Positions 34,482 through 43,160 of a stretch of DNA of 49,940 bases are shown piece after piece. The notes below the pieces were generated by a model. That model saw only the letters and a list, made by a program, of their open reading frames with translations. It had not been told where the DNA came from and did not search any database. Each line of letters opens with the position of its first letter. Position 1 is the first letter of the stretch. The position numbers and the translations under genes are program-made. Source of the DNA: JAISGQ01 sp045604945. Its GTDB lineage: Bacteria; Bacillota; Clostridia; Oscillospirales; Acutalibacteraceae. The stretch lies in contig JAZUPA010000102.1 of assembly GCA_045604945.1 (NCBI GenBank), forward strand, positions 1 through 49,940. The letters run 5' to 3'.

Positions 34482-35148
34482 CTATAACCCCGCTTTTCTT
34501 CAATGCACCAAATACTTTTTTCTGATTATCTTCAATAGAAAGCATATCGCCGTTTTCTGTAAGCTCGATGCGAATCCAGGAAAGCTTGTCAGATGCATAT
34601 CTTACTGCCTCATAGCAACTTCTCTGGAAATCAAGATCGCTTTCATGAATATCCTTTTTAGATTCATCGCCGTTATATCTTTCACTCATTTTTTTCTGAG
34701 CTATTTCCGGCGGTACATCAAGATAGATTACAGCATCGGGCTTTGGCAGATTCATCTTCTCATACTCATAATCATACAGCCACATGAGGAACTCATCCCA
34801 CTGCTCTCGGGGGAGCTTTGGCATCTGATAGGGAATATTTGAAGTGGTATATCTGTCGCAGAGAATAAGTGTACCATTCTCATAATCCTCCTGCCAGAAG
34901 GATTTATAGCTTGCAAATCTGTCAACCGCAAAGAAGCTTGATGCGGCATAGGGATTTACATCACCGGGATTTTTGCCGAATCTGCCGTCCAGGTACATCT
35001 TAACAAGAGTTGAAGAGGGCTGCTCATAATCAGGGAAGGTCACTCTGCGAACAGCAATACCCATCTCAACAAGCTTATCATAAACCGCAGCAGTATGTGT
35101 TCCCTTTCCGCTGCCGTCAAGCCCTTCAATAACAATCAGTTTTCCCAT
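34474..35148 (-). CDS. tmk: Thymidylate kinase
   Basis: This 224-residue protein has P-loop GLDGSGKGTH at 8-17, TFPDYEQPSS and LCDRYTTSN, the Tmk DRY/DRF motif. It phosphorylates dTMP to dTDP. I use ATG at 35148, preceded by AAAGGTTG; the TTG at 35157 is less likely. It follows thyX directly, so the operon encodes consecutive steps, dUMP to dTMP to dTDP. Confidence 0.93.
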   Translation of the reverse strand: MGKLIVIEGLDGSGKGTHTAAVYDKLVEMGIAVRRVTFPDYEQPSSTLVKMYLDGRFGKNPGDVNPYAASSFFAVDRFASYKSFWQEDYENGTLILCDRYTTSNIPYQMPKLPREQWDEFLMWLYDYEYEKMNLPKPDAVIYLDVPPEIAQKKMSERYNGDESKKDIHESDLDFQRSCYEAVRYASDKLSWIRIELTENGDMLSIEDNQKKVFGALKKSGVIDD

Positions 35149-35153
35149 AACAA

Positions 35154-35924
35154 TCAACCTTTACGCAAATCAGAGAAATACTCTCTGACTTCTTTTACCT
35201 TACCGCAGGTCATTTTTCCTTCAGGGCATGCCCCGTAAAGGCACGGAGGTCCGCACTTTACGAAAAGTGACGGAGAGACTTCACTGACCAGCCTGAGCAT
35301 TTGGCAGGCAACATCTCTGATCTCCCACTGTGCGCGGTTGCAGCAGCGATGAGCAAAGAAATTGTGCAGGCTTCTTGCATTCATGGTCATTACTATCTTG
35401 GTTGCAGCAGCATTGGGAAGCACAAATCTGGCGTCCTCAATAGCCATCTTCTCTGCTTTCTTTGAAGCTTCCTTTTCGTCAAGACCTGAATCCATAAGGG
35501 TCTTCTTATGCTTTGCCATAAGGATATCTGTCAGACGCTGATAGTCTTCCATATCCCTGTCCATGGCATTTTTGAATATCTCCGCAGCCTCAGGGTCTGC
35601 TGCAATTTCAGGAGGAGTTACATATTCAAACTCATCAATCTTGACATATCTCTGGCTCTGAACGCTGTATGAAGCGATTCTGTGCCTGGTGATCTGTGCA
35701 AGAAGTGAACGGGATACTCCCTCAATGCCAAAGGTAAAGGTTGCATGCTCAATAGGACTCTCATGCCCTATTTCTGCAAGCATACCGACAAAGGATTTAA
35801 CCTTTTCATCAGAGAGACCGTTGTACAGCCCCTCAATATCAGAGGAGGAATAGCACAGCTTTGCGGCTGCAGCTACTGTCTTATCAGGATTCGGAGTATG
35901 GGTCAGCAGTATGACCTTTGCCAC
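35154..35924 (-). CDS. thyX: Flavin-dependent thymidylate synthase ThyX
   Basis: This 256-residue protein contains the ThyX motif RHRIASYSVQSQRY at about 81-94 (RHRxxSxxxxSxRY) and MNARSLHNFFAHRCC. It methylates dUMP using methylene-THF and FADH2/NADPH. A GTG start is preceded by AAGGAAGTGA. A C-terminal extension with CGPPCLYGACPEGKMTCG has four cysteines beyond the minimal enzyme, seen in some Clostridia. Confidence 0.95.
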   Translation of the reverse strand: MAKVILLTHTPNPDKTVAAAAKLCYSSSDIEGLYNGLSDEKVKSFVGMLAEIGHESPIEHATFTFGIEGVSRSLLAQITRHRIASYSVQSQRYVKIDEFEYVTPPEIAADPEAAEIFKNAMDRDMEDYQRLTDILMAKHKKTLMDSGLDEKEASKKAEKMAIEDARFVLPNAAATKIVMTMNARSLHNFFAHRCCNRAQWEIRDVACQMLRLVSEVSPSLFVKCGPPCLYGACPEGKMTCGKVKEVREYFSDLRKG

Positions 35925-35936
35925 AAAATCACTTCC

Positions 35937-37259
35937 TTAATTCATTACATGGTCCCTCTGGAAAATATCCCAGAGCTGGTTGTTTCTGGTTGCCATAAAG
36001 TAATAGTATCTGACCTGTGTTCCTGCTGCATTGCAGTCTGCTTCGAGGTCGAGATAATAGTACATGCCGTTAAGATTGAGTCTGTTCCAGTAGTGATCAA
36101 CATTTTTCTCATACTGTGTTCCGCTGTTGATAACAAAATAGCCTGAAACAACCTCACATTCATAGCCGCAGGCATTGAGTACTGTTGCCAGAACTGCGGC
36201 ATAATGCCTGCTGTCGCCTTTATGGTTAAGAATATAGTACTTTACATAGTCATTTACGCTAATGCTGGATACATCATCATCAGAATAGACGATATGAGTT
36301 CCTACATATTCATAAATCTTTGCAATGATCTCAGTATCAGTATCTCCGCTGAGATCCATATCATCAATCATTTCGGCAATAAAGGTGTCAATTTCGGCAT
36401 CACCGGTCAGCTTTTCAGCTCCTGCAGTCATGCCTATCTCCTCTGCACTTGCATATACAAGCGGTCTGGAGCTGGTAACATCCGCAGCATAAAGGAGCGG
36501 ATCGGAGGAAGCGATAACATACTCTGCAGAAACAACCGAGCTCATATTCGCACGGCTTTCAAGCATCGACTGATACTCCTGCCAGCTTGCTTCCTTTTCT
36601 GCCGATTCAACCATCTGTTCAAGGGCATCATAATCAACCTGAACGTTTACCTGCGAGGAAACAGTATAGCTTCTTTCTTCAAGGAATATCTCCTGCATTG
36701 GCTCAACCGTTATGGTTGACTTACCTGCAATAAGATTAATTCCAAGAAAAACAACGCCAATTACTGCCGCCACAGAAAGCAGTGCAATAAGAACCACCTT
36801 TGCAATGTCTGCAACAGACTTATTGCTGAGATCAGATATATATCTGTCCTTGAGAACAGTTATCGCAGAAGTCTGACCCGGCACCGGTACAAGGCGCCAG
36901 GGGTCAATACTGCCGTATTTATTGATAGCTCTCCAGAGATTATCCTTTTCTTCGTCAGTAAGAGGATTAGGGGTGGATTTTGAATCACCCTCATGCATCA
37001 TGGAAAGCCTGTTGGAGCGCACCAGCGCACGGAATGCCTGTCTGACGCAGTCGCGCTGCCAGGCATCTACGCTTGTGCTGTGACGAAGCTGTGACAGATT
37101 CTGATACATAAGCACAAATGCATTTCTTGAAATCAGCTCTGCATCAAAACCATTGAATGTACACTCATAGGCATAGCAGTAGACCCTGTCACAGGTTCGT
37201 GTATAAAGCTTTAGAAAATTATCTCTTTTCTGTTTTTTAGCCTTGTTGTTAACAGCCAT
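35937..37259 (-). CDS. Sigma-region-like / transmembrane / transglutaminase-like fusion with Ser at the Cys site
   Basis: This 440-residue protein has an N-terminal 1-90 helical segment (LYTRTCDRVYCYAYECTFN...ELISRNAFVLMYQNLSQLR....WQRDCVRQAFRALVR) resembling ECF sigma region 2; one membrane helix at about 157-178; then an outer region ending in a transglutaminase-like core, HKGDSRHYAAVLATVLNACG, VDHYWNRL and YYLDLEAD. The canonical catalytic Cys (G.C..YA) is Ser here (codon AGC), while His and Asp remain. It may thus be a binding rather than catalytic domain. No sigma region 4 is present. It sits 12 bp from both purL and thyX, in the same operon. Start behind GGAGA. Confidence 0.65.
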   Translation of the reverse strand: MAVNNKAKKQKRDNFLKLYTRTCDRVYCYAYECTFNGFDAELISRNAFVLMYQNLSQLRHSTSVDAWQRDCVRQAFRALVRSNRLSMMHEGDSKSTPNPLTDEEKDNLWRAINKYGSIDPWRLVPVPGQTSAITVLKDRYISDLSNKSVADIAKVVLIALLSVAAVIGVVFLGINLIAGKSTITVEPMQEIFLEERSYTVSSQVNVQVDYDALEQMVESAEKEASWQEYQSMLESRANMSSVVSAEYVIASSDPLLYAADVTSSRPLVYASAEEIGMTAGAEKLTGDAEIDTFIAEMIDDMDLSGDTDTEIIAKIYEYVGTHIVYSDDDVSSISVNDYVKYYILNHKGDSRHYAAVLATVLNACGYECEVVSGYFVINSGTQYEKNVDHYWNRLNLNGMYYYLDLEADCNAAGTQVRYYYFMATRNNQLWDIFQRDHVMN

Positions 37260-37271
37260 TTCAATTCTCCA

Positions 37272-40200
37272 TTATGAGAAGTATGCAACACCGGACTCAA
37301 ACAGCTTCTGATCCTTATTACCGGGAACGTTGGCGTAAAGATTATCGCCGCGACGCTCAGAGTGACCCATCTTACCAAGGATTCTTCCGTCAGGTGAAGT
37401 AATACCTTCGATTGCCATGACAGAGCCGTTGAGATTCCAGTCAGAAGATCCCTGAGGCACACCGTTGAAGTCGGTGTACTGGGTTGCAATCTGTCCGTTG
37501 GCAAGAAGCTGTGCAACAACCTCGCTGCTTGCAGCAAAGCGTCCTTCACCGTGAGATACGGGGATTGCATGAACATCGCCTATATTGCAGCCTGCAAGCC
37601 AGGGAGACTTTACAGATGCAACTCTGGTATATGCCATACGGGAGATATGTCTGCCGATGGTGTTGAATGTAAGTGTGGGGCTTTCTGCGGTAATATCACA
37701 GATCTTGCCGTAAGGCAGGAGACCAAGCTTGATCAGTGCCTGGAAGCCGTTGCAGATACCGAGAACCAAACCGTCCCTCTGCTCAAGAAGCTTTGTGACA
37801 GCCTCAGCAACAAGGGGATTTCTGAAGGTAGTTGCAATGAACTTACCGGAACCGTCAGGCTCATCGCCGCCTGAGAATCCGCCGGGGAACATGATTATCT
37901 GGGACTCTTCAATGCACTTTACCATTTCGCGGATGGTTTCTTCAATTGCAGAAGGTGTAAGGTTGCGTACAACCAGAATCTTTGCCTCTGCACCCGCTCT
38001 CTCAAATGCTCTTGCAGAATCGACCTCGCAGTTTGTGCCGGGGAATGCGGGAATAAATACTCTGGGCTTCGCGTATCTGGGAATGCAGATTCCGCGAACA
38101 TTTCTCTTGCTCATAAGCGGAATGGAGTGAACTTCAGGCTCATTTGCAGCCTTTACAGGGAATACACCCTCAAGAGTCTCGCTCCATGCTGTCTTGAGAA
38201 CAGAAAGCTCAAGCTCAGTATCAGCAATCCTGATTGTTTCAGCGCTTGCAGTGGTACCGATTTCGATAAATTCAAGAGATTCATGAATCTCAGCACCATC
38301 AGAAAGCTCAGCTATAATACCGCCGGAGAGAGGAGCAAAAAGAAGCTCTCTGTCATCGCCTGTGCAGAACTTAAAGCCTATATCGTTACCAAAGGACATC
38401 TTTGCTACAGATGCAAAGACACCGCCTTCCTTGACTACGGAAGCAGAAAGAACGCTGCCGGACTCGCACATGCAGAAGAACTCATTGTAAAGAGAAGTAA
38501 GTTTCTTCCATCTGGGCAGATGAGTTTCTTCATTTACGGGAATCGGGAAGAATACAACTCTGGAGTCAGTCTTCTTGAATGCGGCAGAAATTGTCTTTGA
38601 TGCCTTGGTCATTGCAAGAGCGAAGCTTACAAGAGTGGGAGGAACATCAAGATCATTGAAGGAACCGGACATGGAGTCCTTACCGCCTATGGAAGGTACG
38701 CCCAGCTTGAGCTGTGCCTTGAGAGCACCGAGAAGTGCAGCTGTGGGCTTGCCCCAGCGGGAAGCCTTCTCGCCAAGGCGCTCGAAGTATTCCTGGAAGG
38801 TAAGTCTTGCAGAGAGTGCGTCAGCACCTACTGCAGCAAGCTTACTGAGTGATTCAACAACGGAGAATGCAGCACCGTGGAAGGGGCTCCAGCGCATATG
38901 ACCGGGAATGAAGCCGTAGCTCATTGCTGTTGCTGTATCGGTCTTGCCATGCTCAAGAGGAAGTGTTGCAACCATTGCCTCCTCCGGAGTAAGCTGGTTT
39001 CTGCCGCCGAAGGGCATCAGAACGGTAGCTGCGCCGATTGAGGAGTCAAGGCGCTCACTGAGACCTCTCTGAGAGCAGACGTTAAGTCTTGCAAGATCCT
39101 TCTTCATAGCCTGTGCAAGGGTGATGCACTCAAGCTCAGCGGGGACCTTGGTTCTGTAATCATCAGCAGCCTTGGGAGCGTGGATCTTTGCTTCTGCCTT
39201 CTGACGTACACCGTTGGTATTGAGGAATTCACGGGAGATATTGACGATAACCTCGCCTCTCCATGTCATTCTGAGTCTGGGATTCTCTGTAATCCATGCG
39301 ACCTCATATGCCTCAAGGTTTTCTTCGTCAGCGTAAGCAATAAACTTCTCTGCGTCCTCTTTTTTCAGGACAACAGCCATTCTTTCCTGAGACTCGGAAA
39401 TTGCAAGCTCAGTGCCGTCAAGACCGTCGTATTTCTTTCTTACATCATCAAGTCGGATGCTGAGACCGTCAGCAAGCTCACCGATAGCAACACAGACCCC
39501 GCCTGCACCGAAGTCATTGCAGCGCTTAATCATGGATGCAACCTCGGGCTTTCTGAAAAGTCTCTGAATCTTTCTCTCTGTGGGAGGATTACCCTTCTGA
39601 ACCTCTGCACCGCAGGATTCAAGGGATTCCTCGGTATGTGCCTTGGATGAACCTGTTGCGCCGCCGCAGCCGTCGCGTCCTGTTCTGCCGCCAAGGAGAA
39701 CTACAATGTCACCGGGCTGAGGCACTTCGCGCTTTACATTTTCTTTGGGAGAAGCGCCTACAACAGCACCGATCTCCATTCTCTTTGCCATATATCCTGC
39801 ATCGTAAAGCTCAGTAACCTGACCTGTTGCAAGACCAATCTGGTTGCCGTAGGAAGAATAACCTGCAGCTGCACCGGTTGTGATTTTTCTCTGGGGAAGC
39901 TTGCCCTCCATTGTATCCTCAAAGGCTGCAGTGGGGTCACCGGAGCCTGTTACGCGCATAGCCTGGTATACATATGCTCGTCCGGACAGCGGGTCACGGA
40001 TAGCACCGCCAAGGCAGGTTGCAGCACCGCCGAAAGGTTCGATCTCAGTAGGATGATTATGGGTCTCGTTCTTGAACTGGACAAGCCATCTCTGCTCTTC
40101 CCCATCGATTACTGCAGGCACCTCAATGGAGCAGGCGTTGATCTCTTCACTCTCGTCAAGGTCATTGAGAAGACCGCGCTTTTTGATTGTCTTTGCGCCG

Positions 40201-41042
40201 ATTGTACCCATATCCATGAGGGTGATGGGACGCTCGGTGTTTTCTCCGTAAACCTCAGTACGGGCATCAAGATATTCCTTGAATGCCTTTTTGATCACCT
40301 CGCCAAGACCGCTGTCATCAATCTCAATGTCGGTAAGCTCGGTAAGGAATGTAGTGTGACGGCAATGGTCACTCCAGTATGTATCGATAACACGAAGCTC
40401 GGTGATGGTAGGATCACGCTGCTCAGTATCACGGAAGTAGTCGCGGACGAATACAAGGTCATCCTTGGTCATTGCAAAGCCGAGCTTTGAATGATACTCC
40501 TCGACCTGCTTCTTCTTCCAGGAAGTAAATCCGAAAATAACCTCTACATTCTCGGGAACAGGATATTCCTGAGTAAGGGTATCAGGCTTTTCCGCAGCAG
40601 CCTCGCGGGATTCAACGGGGTTTATGATGTAGCTCTTTATCTTACTGAGAGTTTCCTCATCAATGTCACCGGTCAGAACATAAACCTTTGCTGTTCTGAT
40701 TTCGGGGCGCTCGCCCTGAGTGAGCAGAGATACACACTGTGCAGCAGAGTCAGCACGCTGGTCATACTGACCGGGCAGATACTCTGTTGCAAAAACAATA
40801 TCTCCCTCATTTACGGGAAACTGCTCTTCATAGATCATATCAACAGGAGGCTCGGAAAAAATAGTGCCTTTAGCTGTCTCAAGTTCCTGTCCGTAAAGAC
40901 CGGAAATATCATATCTGTTCAGGAATCTGAGGGATTCAAGCCCCTTGACGCCCAGGTTTACCCTGAGGTCAGAAAGGCAATTCTGCGCCTCAACATCAAA
41001 TCCTGGCTTTTTCTCTACAAACAGTCGAATTACGTTGTTCAT
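37272..41042 (-). CDS. purL: Phosphoribosylformylglycinamidine synthase, single-chain
   Basis: This 1256-residue protein fuses a PurS-like N-terminus, two PurM-like halves (FKNETHNHPTEIEPFGGAATCLGG; PIGGKDSMSGS-like stretch) and a C-terminal class I glutamine amidotransferase (PAFPGTNCEVDSARAF, LGICNGFQALIKLG with the nucleophile Cys near residue 1095, SHGEGRF). It converts FGAR, glutamine and ATP to FGAM. The length matches the Clostridia single-chain form, so no separate purS or purQ is needed. Start ATG behind AAAGGAG. It heads the - strand nucleotide operon. Confidence 0.95.
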   Translation of the reverse strand: MNNVIRLFVEKKPGFDVEAQNCLSDLRVNLGVKGLESLRFLNRYDISGLYGQELETAKGTIFSEPPVDMIYEEQFPVNEGDIVFATEYLPGQYDQRADSAAQCVSLLTQGERPEIRTAKVYVLTGDIDEETLSKIKSYIINPVESREAAAEKPDTLTQEYPVPENVEVIFGFTSWKKKQVEEYHSKLGFAMTKDDLVFVRDYFRDTEQRDPTITELRVIDTYWSDHCRHTTFLTELTDIEIDDSGLGEVIKKAFKEYLDARTEVYGENTERPITLMDMGTIGAKTIKKRGLLNDLDESEEINACSIEVPAVIDGEEQRWLVQFKNETHNHPTEIEPFGGAATCLGGAIRDPLSGRAYVYQAMRVTGSGDPTAAFEDTMEGKLPQRKITTGAAAGYSSYGNQIGLATGQVTELYDAGYMAKRMEIGAVVGASPKENVKREVPQPGDIVVLLGGRTGRDGCGGATGSSKAHTEESLESCGAEVQKGNPPTERKIQRLFRKPEVASMIKRCNDFGAGGVCVAIGELADGLSIRLDDVRKKYDGLDGTELAISESQERMAVVLKKEDAEKFIAYADEENLEAYEVAWITENPRLRMTWRGEVIVNISREFLNTNGVRQKAEAKIHAPKAADDYRTKVPAELECITLAQAMKKDLARLNVCSQRGLSERLDSSIGAATVLMPFGGRNQLTPEEAMVATLPLEHGKTDTATAMSYGFIPGHMRWSPFHGAAFSVVESLSKLAAVGADALSARLTFQEYFERLGEKASRWGKPTAALLGALKAQLKLGVPSIGGKDSMSGSFNDLDVPPTLVSFALAMTKASKTISAAFKKTDSRVVFFPIPVNEETHLPRWKKLTSLYNEFFCMCESGSVLSASVVKEGGVFASVAKMSFGNDIGFKFCTGDDRELLFAPLSGGIIAELSDGAEIHESLEFIEIGTTASAETIRIADTELELSVLKTAWSETLEGVFPVKAANEPEVHSIPLMSKRNVRGICIPRYAKPRVFIPAFPGTNCEVDSARAFERAGAEAKILVVRNLTPSAIEETIREMVKCIEESQIIMFPGGFSGGDEPDGSGKFIATTFRNPLVAEAVTKLLEQRDGLVLGICNGFQALIKLGLLPYGKICDITAESPTLTFNTIGRHISRMAYTRVASVKSPWLAGCNIGDVHAIPVSHGEGRFAASSEVVAQLLANGQIATQYTDFNGVPQGSSDWNLNGSVMAIEGITSPDGRILGKMGHSERRGDNLYANVPGNKDQKLFESGVAYFS

Positions 41043-41090
41043 ACATACTCTCCTTTATAGGCTACACTTATACGTTGCCCTGATTAATTA

Positions 41091-41119
41091 ATAATACCAC
41101 AATATATTGATAATAACAA
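41091..41119 (-). promoter_or_regulatory. Promoter of the purL operon
   Basis: TTGTTA (41119-41114) and TATTAT (41096-41091) are 17 bp apart, about 50 bp before the purL start. There is no room for a purine riboswitch in the leader. Confidence 0.6.
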
Positions 41120-41203
41120 TACGCAAATTGCTTATCTTTAATAATTGTTAAAATTTCAGCATTTTTCAGGGAATTGGGGTGTTAAAATATGCATAAATAA
41201 ACC

Positions 41204-41232
41204 TTGACAAAACAGAGCATAAATGTTACCAT
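41204..41232 (+). promoter_or_regulatory. Promoter of tRNA-Pro
   Basis: Consensus -35 TTGACA (41204-41209) and TACCAT (41227-41232) have 17-bp spacing and end 18 bp before the tRNA. Confidence 0.8.
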
Positions 41233-41250
41233 ATTTTGGCATTAATTAAT

Positions 41251-41328
41251 CGGGGTGTAGCTCAGTTTGGTATGAGTGCTTGGTTCGGGTCCAAGAGGCC
41301 GCGGGTTCGAATCCCGCCACTCCGACCA
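41251..41328 (+). tRNA. tRNA-Pro (anticodon CGG)
   Basis: The acceptor stem CGGGGTG pairs with CACTCCG, and the terminal ACCA is encoded. The anticodon arm is CTTGG-TTCGGGT-CCAAG with anticodon CGG, and the T-arm is GCGGGTTCGAATCCCGC. The D-arm ends GAGT instead of the usual GAGC and has one extra loop base. It reads CCG codons. Confidence 0.95.
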
Positions 41329-41331
41329 AGG

Positions 41332-41385
41332 AAACGACTGTTAAAACCGCTTTACTATGCGGGTTTGACGGTCGTTTTTCTTTTT
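41332..41385 (+). terminator. tRNA-Pro terminator
   Basis: A 19-bp stem (41332-41350 with 41359-41377; two G-T pairs, one mismatch) is followed by TTTTTCTTTTT. Confidence 0.9.
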
Positions 41386-41507
41386 GTTTTATCGCTCGCT
41401 TCTTCTTCTGAAATTCTTTTGATTTTTGGCGTTTTCGTTACACTTTTCTCCCCTTTTTCTTTCAACGTAAGACGATATCTTCTCCATTTCTTGAAGCATA
41501 TCACCAT
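41355..41507 (-). CDS. Possible small basic protein (50 residues)
   Basis: On the - strand, AAAGGGGGTGA abuts an ATG that opens MVICFKKWRRYRLTLKEKGE, running 50 codons to a TAG inside the tRNA terminator. An extended -10 TGCTATAAT lies ~25 bp upstream of it. About 30% of residues are Lys/Arg. I know no homologue. It fills most of the tRNA-to-cluster gap, but the low-complexity basic composition could equally be chance. Confidence 0.3.
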   Translation of the reverse strand: MVICFKKWRRYRLTLKEKGEKSVTKTPKIKRISEEEASDKTKRKTTVKPA

Positions 41508-41622
41508 TCACCCCCTTTTGATAAATTATAGCATTGGCAAGGTTTTTCTGTGCAGTTGTTAGCTGTGTAATATCCTATTTGGACTATATATAAATAACTC
41601 ATGAAAAAATAGTATCGGGCAT

Positions 41623-41668
41623 ATAGCGGTGACGGAGAAATGCATCTTCGTCACCGCTATTTTATTTC
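41623..41668 (+). terminator. Hairpin with T-rich tail ahead of the stress cluster
   Basis: The stem ATAGCGGTGACG / CGTCACCGCTAT extends to 16 bp with one mismatch and is followed by TTTATTTC. It insulates the downstream boxed promoter. Confidence 0.75.
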
Positions 41669-41671
41669 AAA

Positions 41672-41725
41672 TTAACAAAATTCAAACAAAGCTTAAAACA
41701 TTCAAAAACAACGATGGCCTAAAAT
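41672..41725 (+). promoter_or_regulatory. 11-bp-repeat operator and promoter of the first cluster gene
   Basis: AACA cores start at 41674, 41685, 41697 and 41707, spaced 11, 12 and 10 bp. A -10 TAAAAT begins at 41720, 13 bases after the last core. There is no -35 consensus. This resembles tandem sites for OmpR/PhoB-family regulators such as the TTAACA Pho box. Confidence 0.6.
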
Positions 41726-41778
41726 GCAGACATCAGGTGAGAGAAAACACCGAAATAAAGAAATAAGGAGAATGAATA

Positions 41779-42195
41779 ATGGCTACATCAAAAATCACTA
41801 AGGCAGCAAGAAAGACCGCAGAGGTCGTGATCGAAGGCTATCAGAAGATCGAAGACGGCGTTATCGGCGGGTATCAGAAAGTTGAAGATGGTGTCGTCAG
41901 CGGATTTACCAAGATAGTAGATAAATTTGTTGACGCCTTCCTGACAAGAGACGGTGAGACAGTTGAGGAAGCCAAGGAACGCCTCAATGCTGAGCAGGCA
42001 GCCCGTGAAGAAGCTTACAGAGAAGCAGCCGAAAAACGTGCGGCAGAGCATCAGTCTCGAATGGCGGCAGGTCAGGCACAGATCGAGCGTATTCAGGCAG
42101 AAAACAGAGCCATGATCGAGCGTAATCACGCAGCATCAAGAGTTATTGTTGAAGCTAATCTTGCAGCAAGCCGAAACGCCGGCAAACGCTGCTGA
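41779..42195 (+). CDS. Small amphipathic/coiled-coil protein
   Basis: This 138-residue protein has near-repeats GYQKIEDGVIGGYQKVEDGVVSGFTKIVDKF at about 20-50 followed by DAFLTRDGETVEEAKERL and a long Ala/Glu-rich coiled coil. It has no signal or membrane segment. I have an impression of similar proteins beside ABC transporter/two-component clusters in gut Clostridia, but know no function. Start ATG behind AAGGAG. It carries its own boxed promoter. Confidence 0.75.
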   Translation: MATSKITKAARKTAEVVIEGYQKIEDGVIGGYQKVEDGVVSGFTKIVDKFVDAFLTRDGETVEEAKERLNAEQAAREEAYREAAEKRAAEHQSRMAAGQAQIERIQAENRAMIERNHAASRVIVEANLAASRNAGKRC

Positions 42196-42229
42196 GTGTT
42201 TTTCATACATTCGAATGGAGGATTTTTAA

Positions 42230-42606
42230 TTGGAAAAAGACGCAGTTTTTGTTTACAGCTATTCGGCAGCGTCCAACAGTGAGGTTCAGACAATAAGAAA
42301 AAGTATCTCAGTGAGGAAAGCAAGCTCGACGAGCTGAAAAGACTTGACCGTGAGGTACAAGAGGCAGGAACACTGCTTTCGTTGGTTTTGGGAATAGGCG
42401 GAGCTCTTGTTTTTGGTCTTGGAATGTGTATGACCATGGATATTATCGGCGGCGGAATGATTCTCGGAGTTCTGATTTGCATAATCGGCGCAGCAGCAAT
42501 GATAGCGGCATACCCTGCCGGACGCAAACAGCAGAACATGAAAAAGTCAGAGCATTCTTCAAGGATACTGCAGCTTGTCGAAGAGCTTATGCTTGAGGAA
42601 AAATAA
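42230..42606 (+). pseudogene. Frameshifted two-helix membrane protein, paralogue of the cluster's last gene
   Basis: A TTG start 8 bp after GGAGG opens MEKDAVFVYSYSAASNSEVQ..., stopping at 42335. The -1 frame resumes at about 42301 with KYLSEESKLDELKRLDREV, then two membrane helices and ends ...LQLVEELMLEEK. The joined product matches the protein at 49389-49766 (Y-SYSA, IRKKYL, RLD, LGIGM, AYP, RLTEELM). The break lies at AGAAAAAGT (42296-42304), where one A is missing relative to AGA-AAA-AAG-TAT. It could be a real indel, a sequencing error, or -1 slippage on AAA. Confidence 0.7.
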
Positions 42607-42617
42607 TTATCAGGTTT

Positions 42618-42669
42618 AACATTTCAGAAACAAAATTTAATCAAAACTCAAACATCACATCAATATAGT
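42618..42669 (+). promoter_or_regulatory. 11-bp-repeat operator and promoter of the helical-protein gene
   Basis: AACA cores lie at 42618, 42629 and 42651 with a degenerate ATCA at 42640, an exact 11-bp period. -10 TATAGT begins at 42664, 13 bases after the last core. Confidence 0.65.
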
Positions 42670-42725
42670 CTAATCATAAGCTGACAGATAGATAAATCAA
42701 ACAAAAGAAAAGGAGTTAAATCACT

Positions 42726-43031
42726 ATGGGTATCAAGGCATTTTTCAAGAATGCATTCGGTGACATGAAGAAGAGCGCACAGGCTCAGCACGAGGTTGAC
42801 AAGGCAAACTTTGCCGCAGCAAAGGCAGAGGCCAGAGCGAATTTCGAGGAAAACAGAGGACGCAACACCTTCCGGAAGGCAAAGGCAGATGCTAAGAAGA
42901 GCTGGGACGATGCTCACATGAGCCCTGCCGAGAGAGCCGCAAAAATTCAGGCAGAGCGTGACGCTCAGATTGCTGCTGCAGAAGAGCGCAAGGCTGCAGC
43001 AGAGGCACGCATCGAAGATCTGAAGAAGTAG
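42726..43031 (+). CDS. Small charged helical protein
   Basis: This 101-residue protein begins MGIKAFFKNAFGDMKKSAQAQ and is almost wholly alpha-helical, Ala/Lys/Glu-rich, with AERAAKIQAERDAQIAAAEERKAAAEARIE. No membrane segment. Start ATG behind AAAAGGAG. It has its own boxed promoter and terminator. Function unknown; co-location with the 138-residue coiled-coil protein suggests a shared stress role. Confidence 0.75.
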   Translation: MGIKAFFKNAFGDMKKSAQAQHEVDKANFAAAKAEARANFEENRGRNTFRKAKADAKKSWDDAHMSPAERAAKIQAERDAQIAAAEERKAAAEARIEDLKK

Positions 43032-43041
43032 TATTTGATAT

Positions 43042-43080
43042 TAAAGCGGAGCTGTGATCTCACAGCCCCGCTTTAACAAA
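43042..43080 (+). terminator. Terminator overlapping the next operator
   Basis: TAAAGCGG (43042-43049) and CTGTG pair with CACAG and CCGCTTTA (43068-43075). The 3' arm of the stem overlaps the first TTTAACA box of the ABC operon operator. Confidence 0.7.
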
Positions 43081-43126
43081 ACTTAAACATTTCAGAAAAC
43101 TTTCCAAAACATGAGGAATATAAACT
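43075..43126 (+). promoter_or_regulatory. 11-bp-repeat operator and promoter of the ABC operon
   Basis: AACA cores lie at 43075, 43086 and 43108 with a degenerate third unit at 43097, again an exact 11-bp period. The -10 is TAAACT at 43121 (13 bases after the last core) or the overlapping TATAAA at 43119. Confidence 0.65.
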
Positions 43127-43160
43127 ACGCATCAGAAAGCAGAAAAAGGAGATGCATAAA

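Noticed and set aside
41043..41250. Purine riboswitch or T-box upstream of purL
   Set aside because: The leader from the likely promoter is only about 50 nt and shows no three-way junction or T-box sequence.
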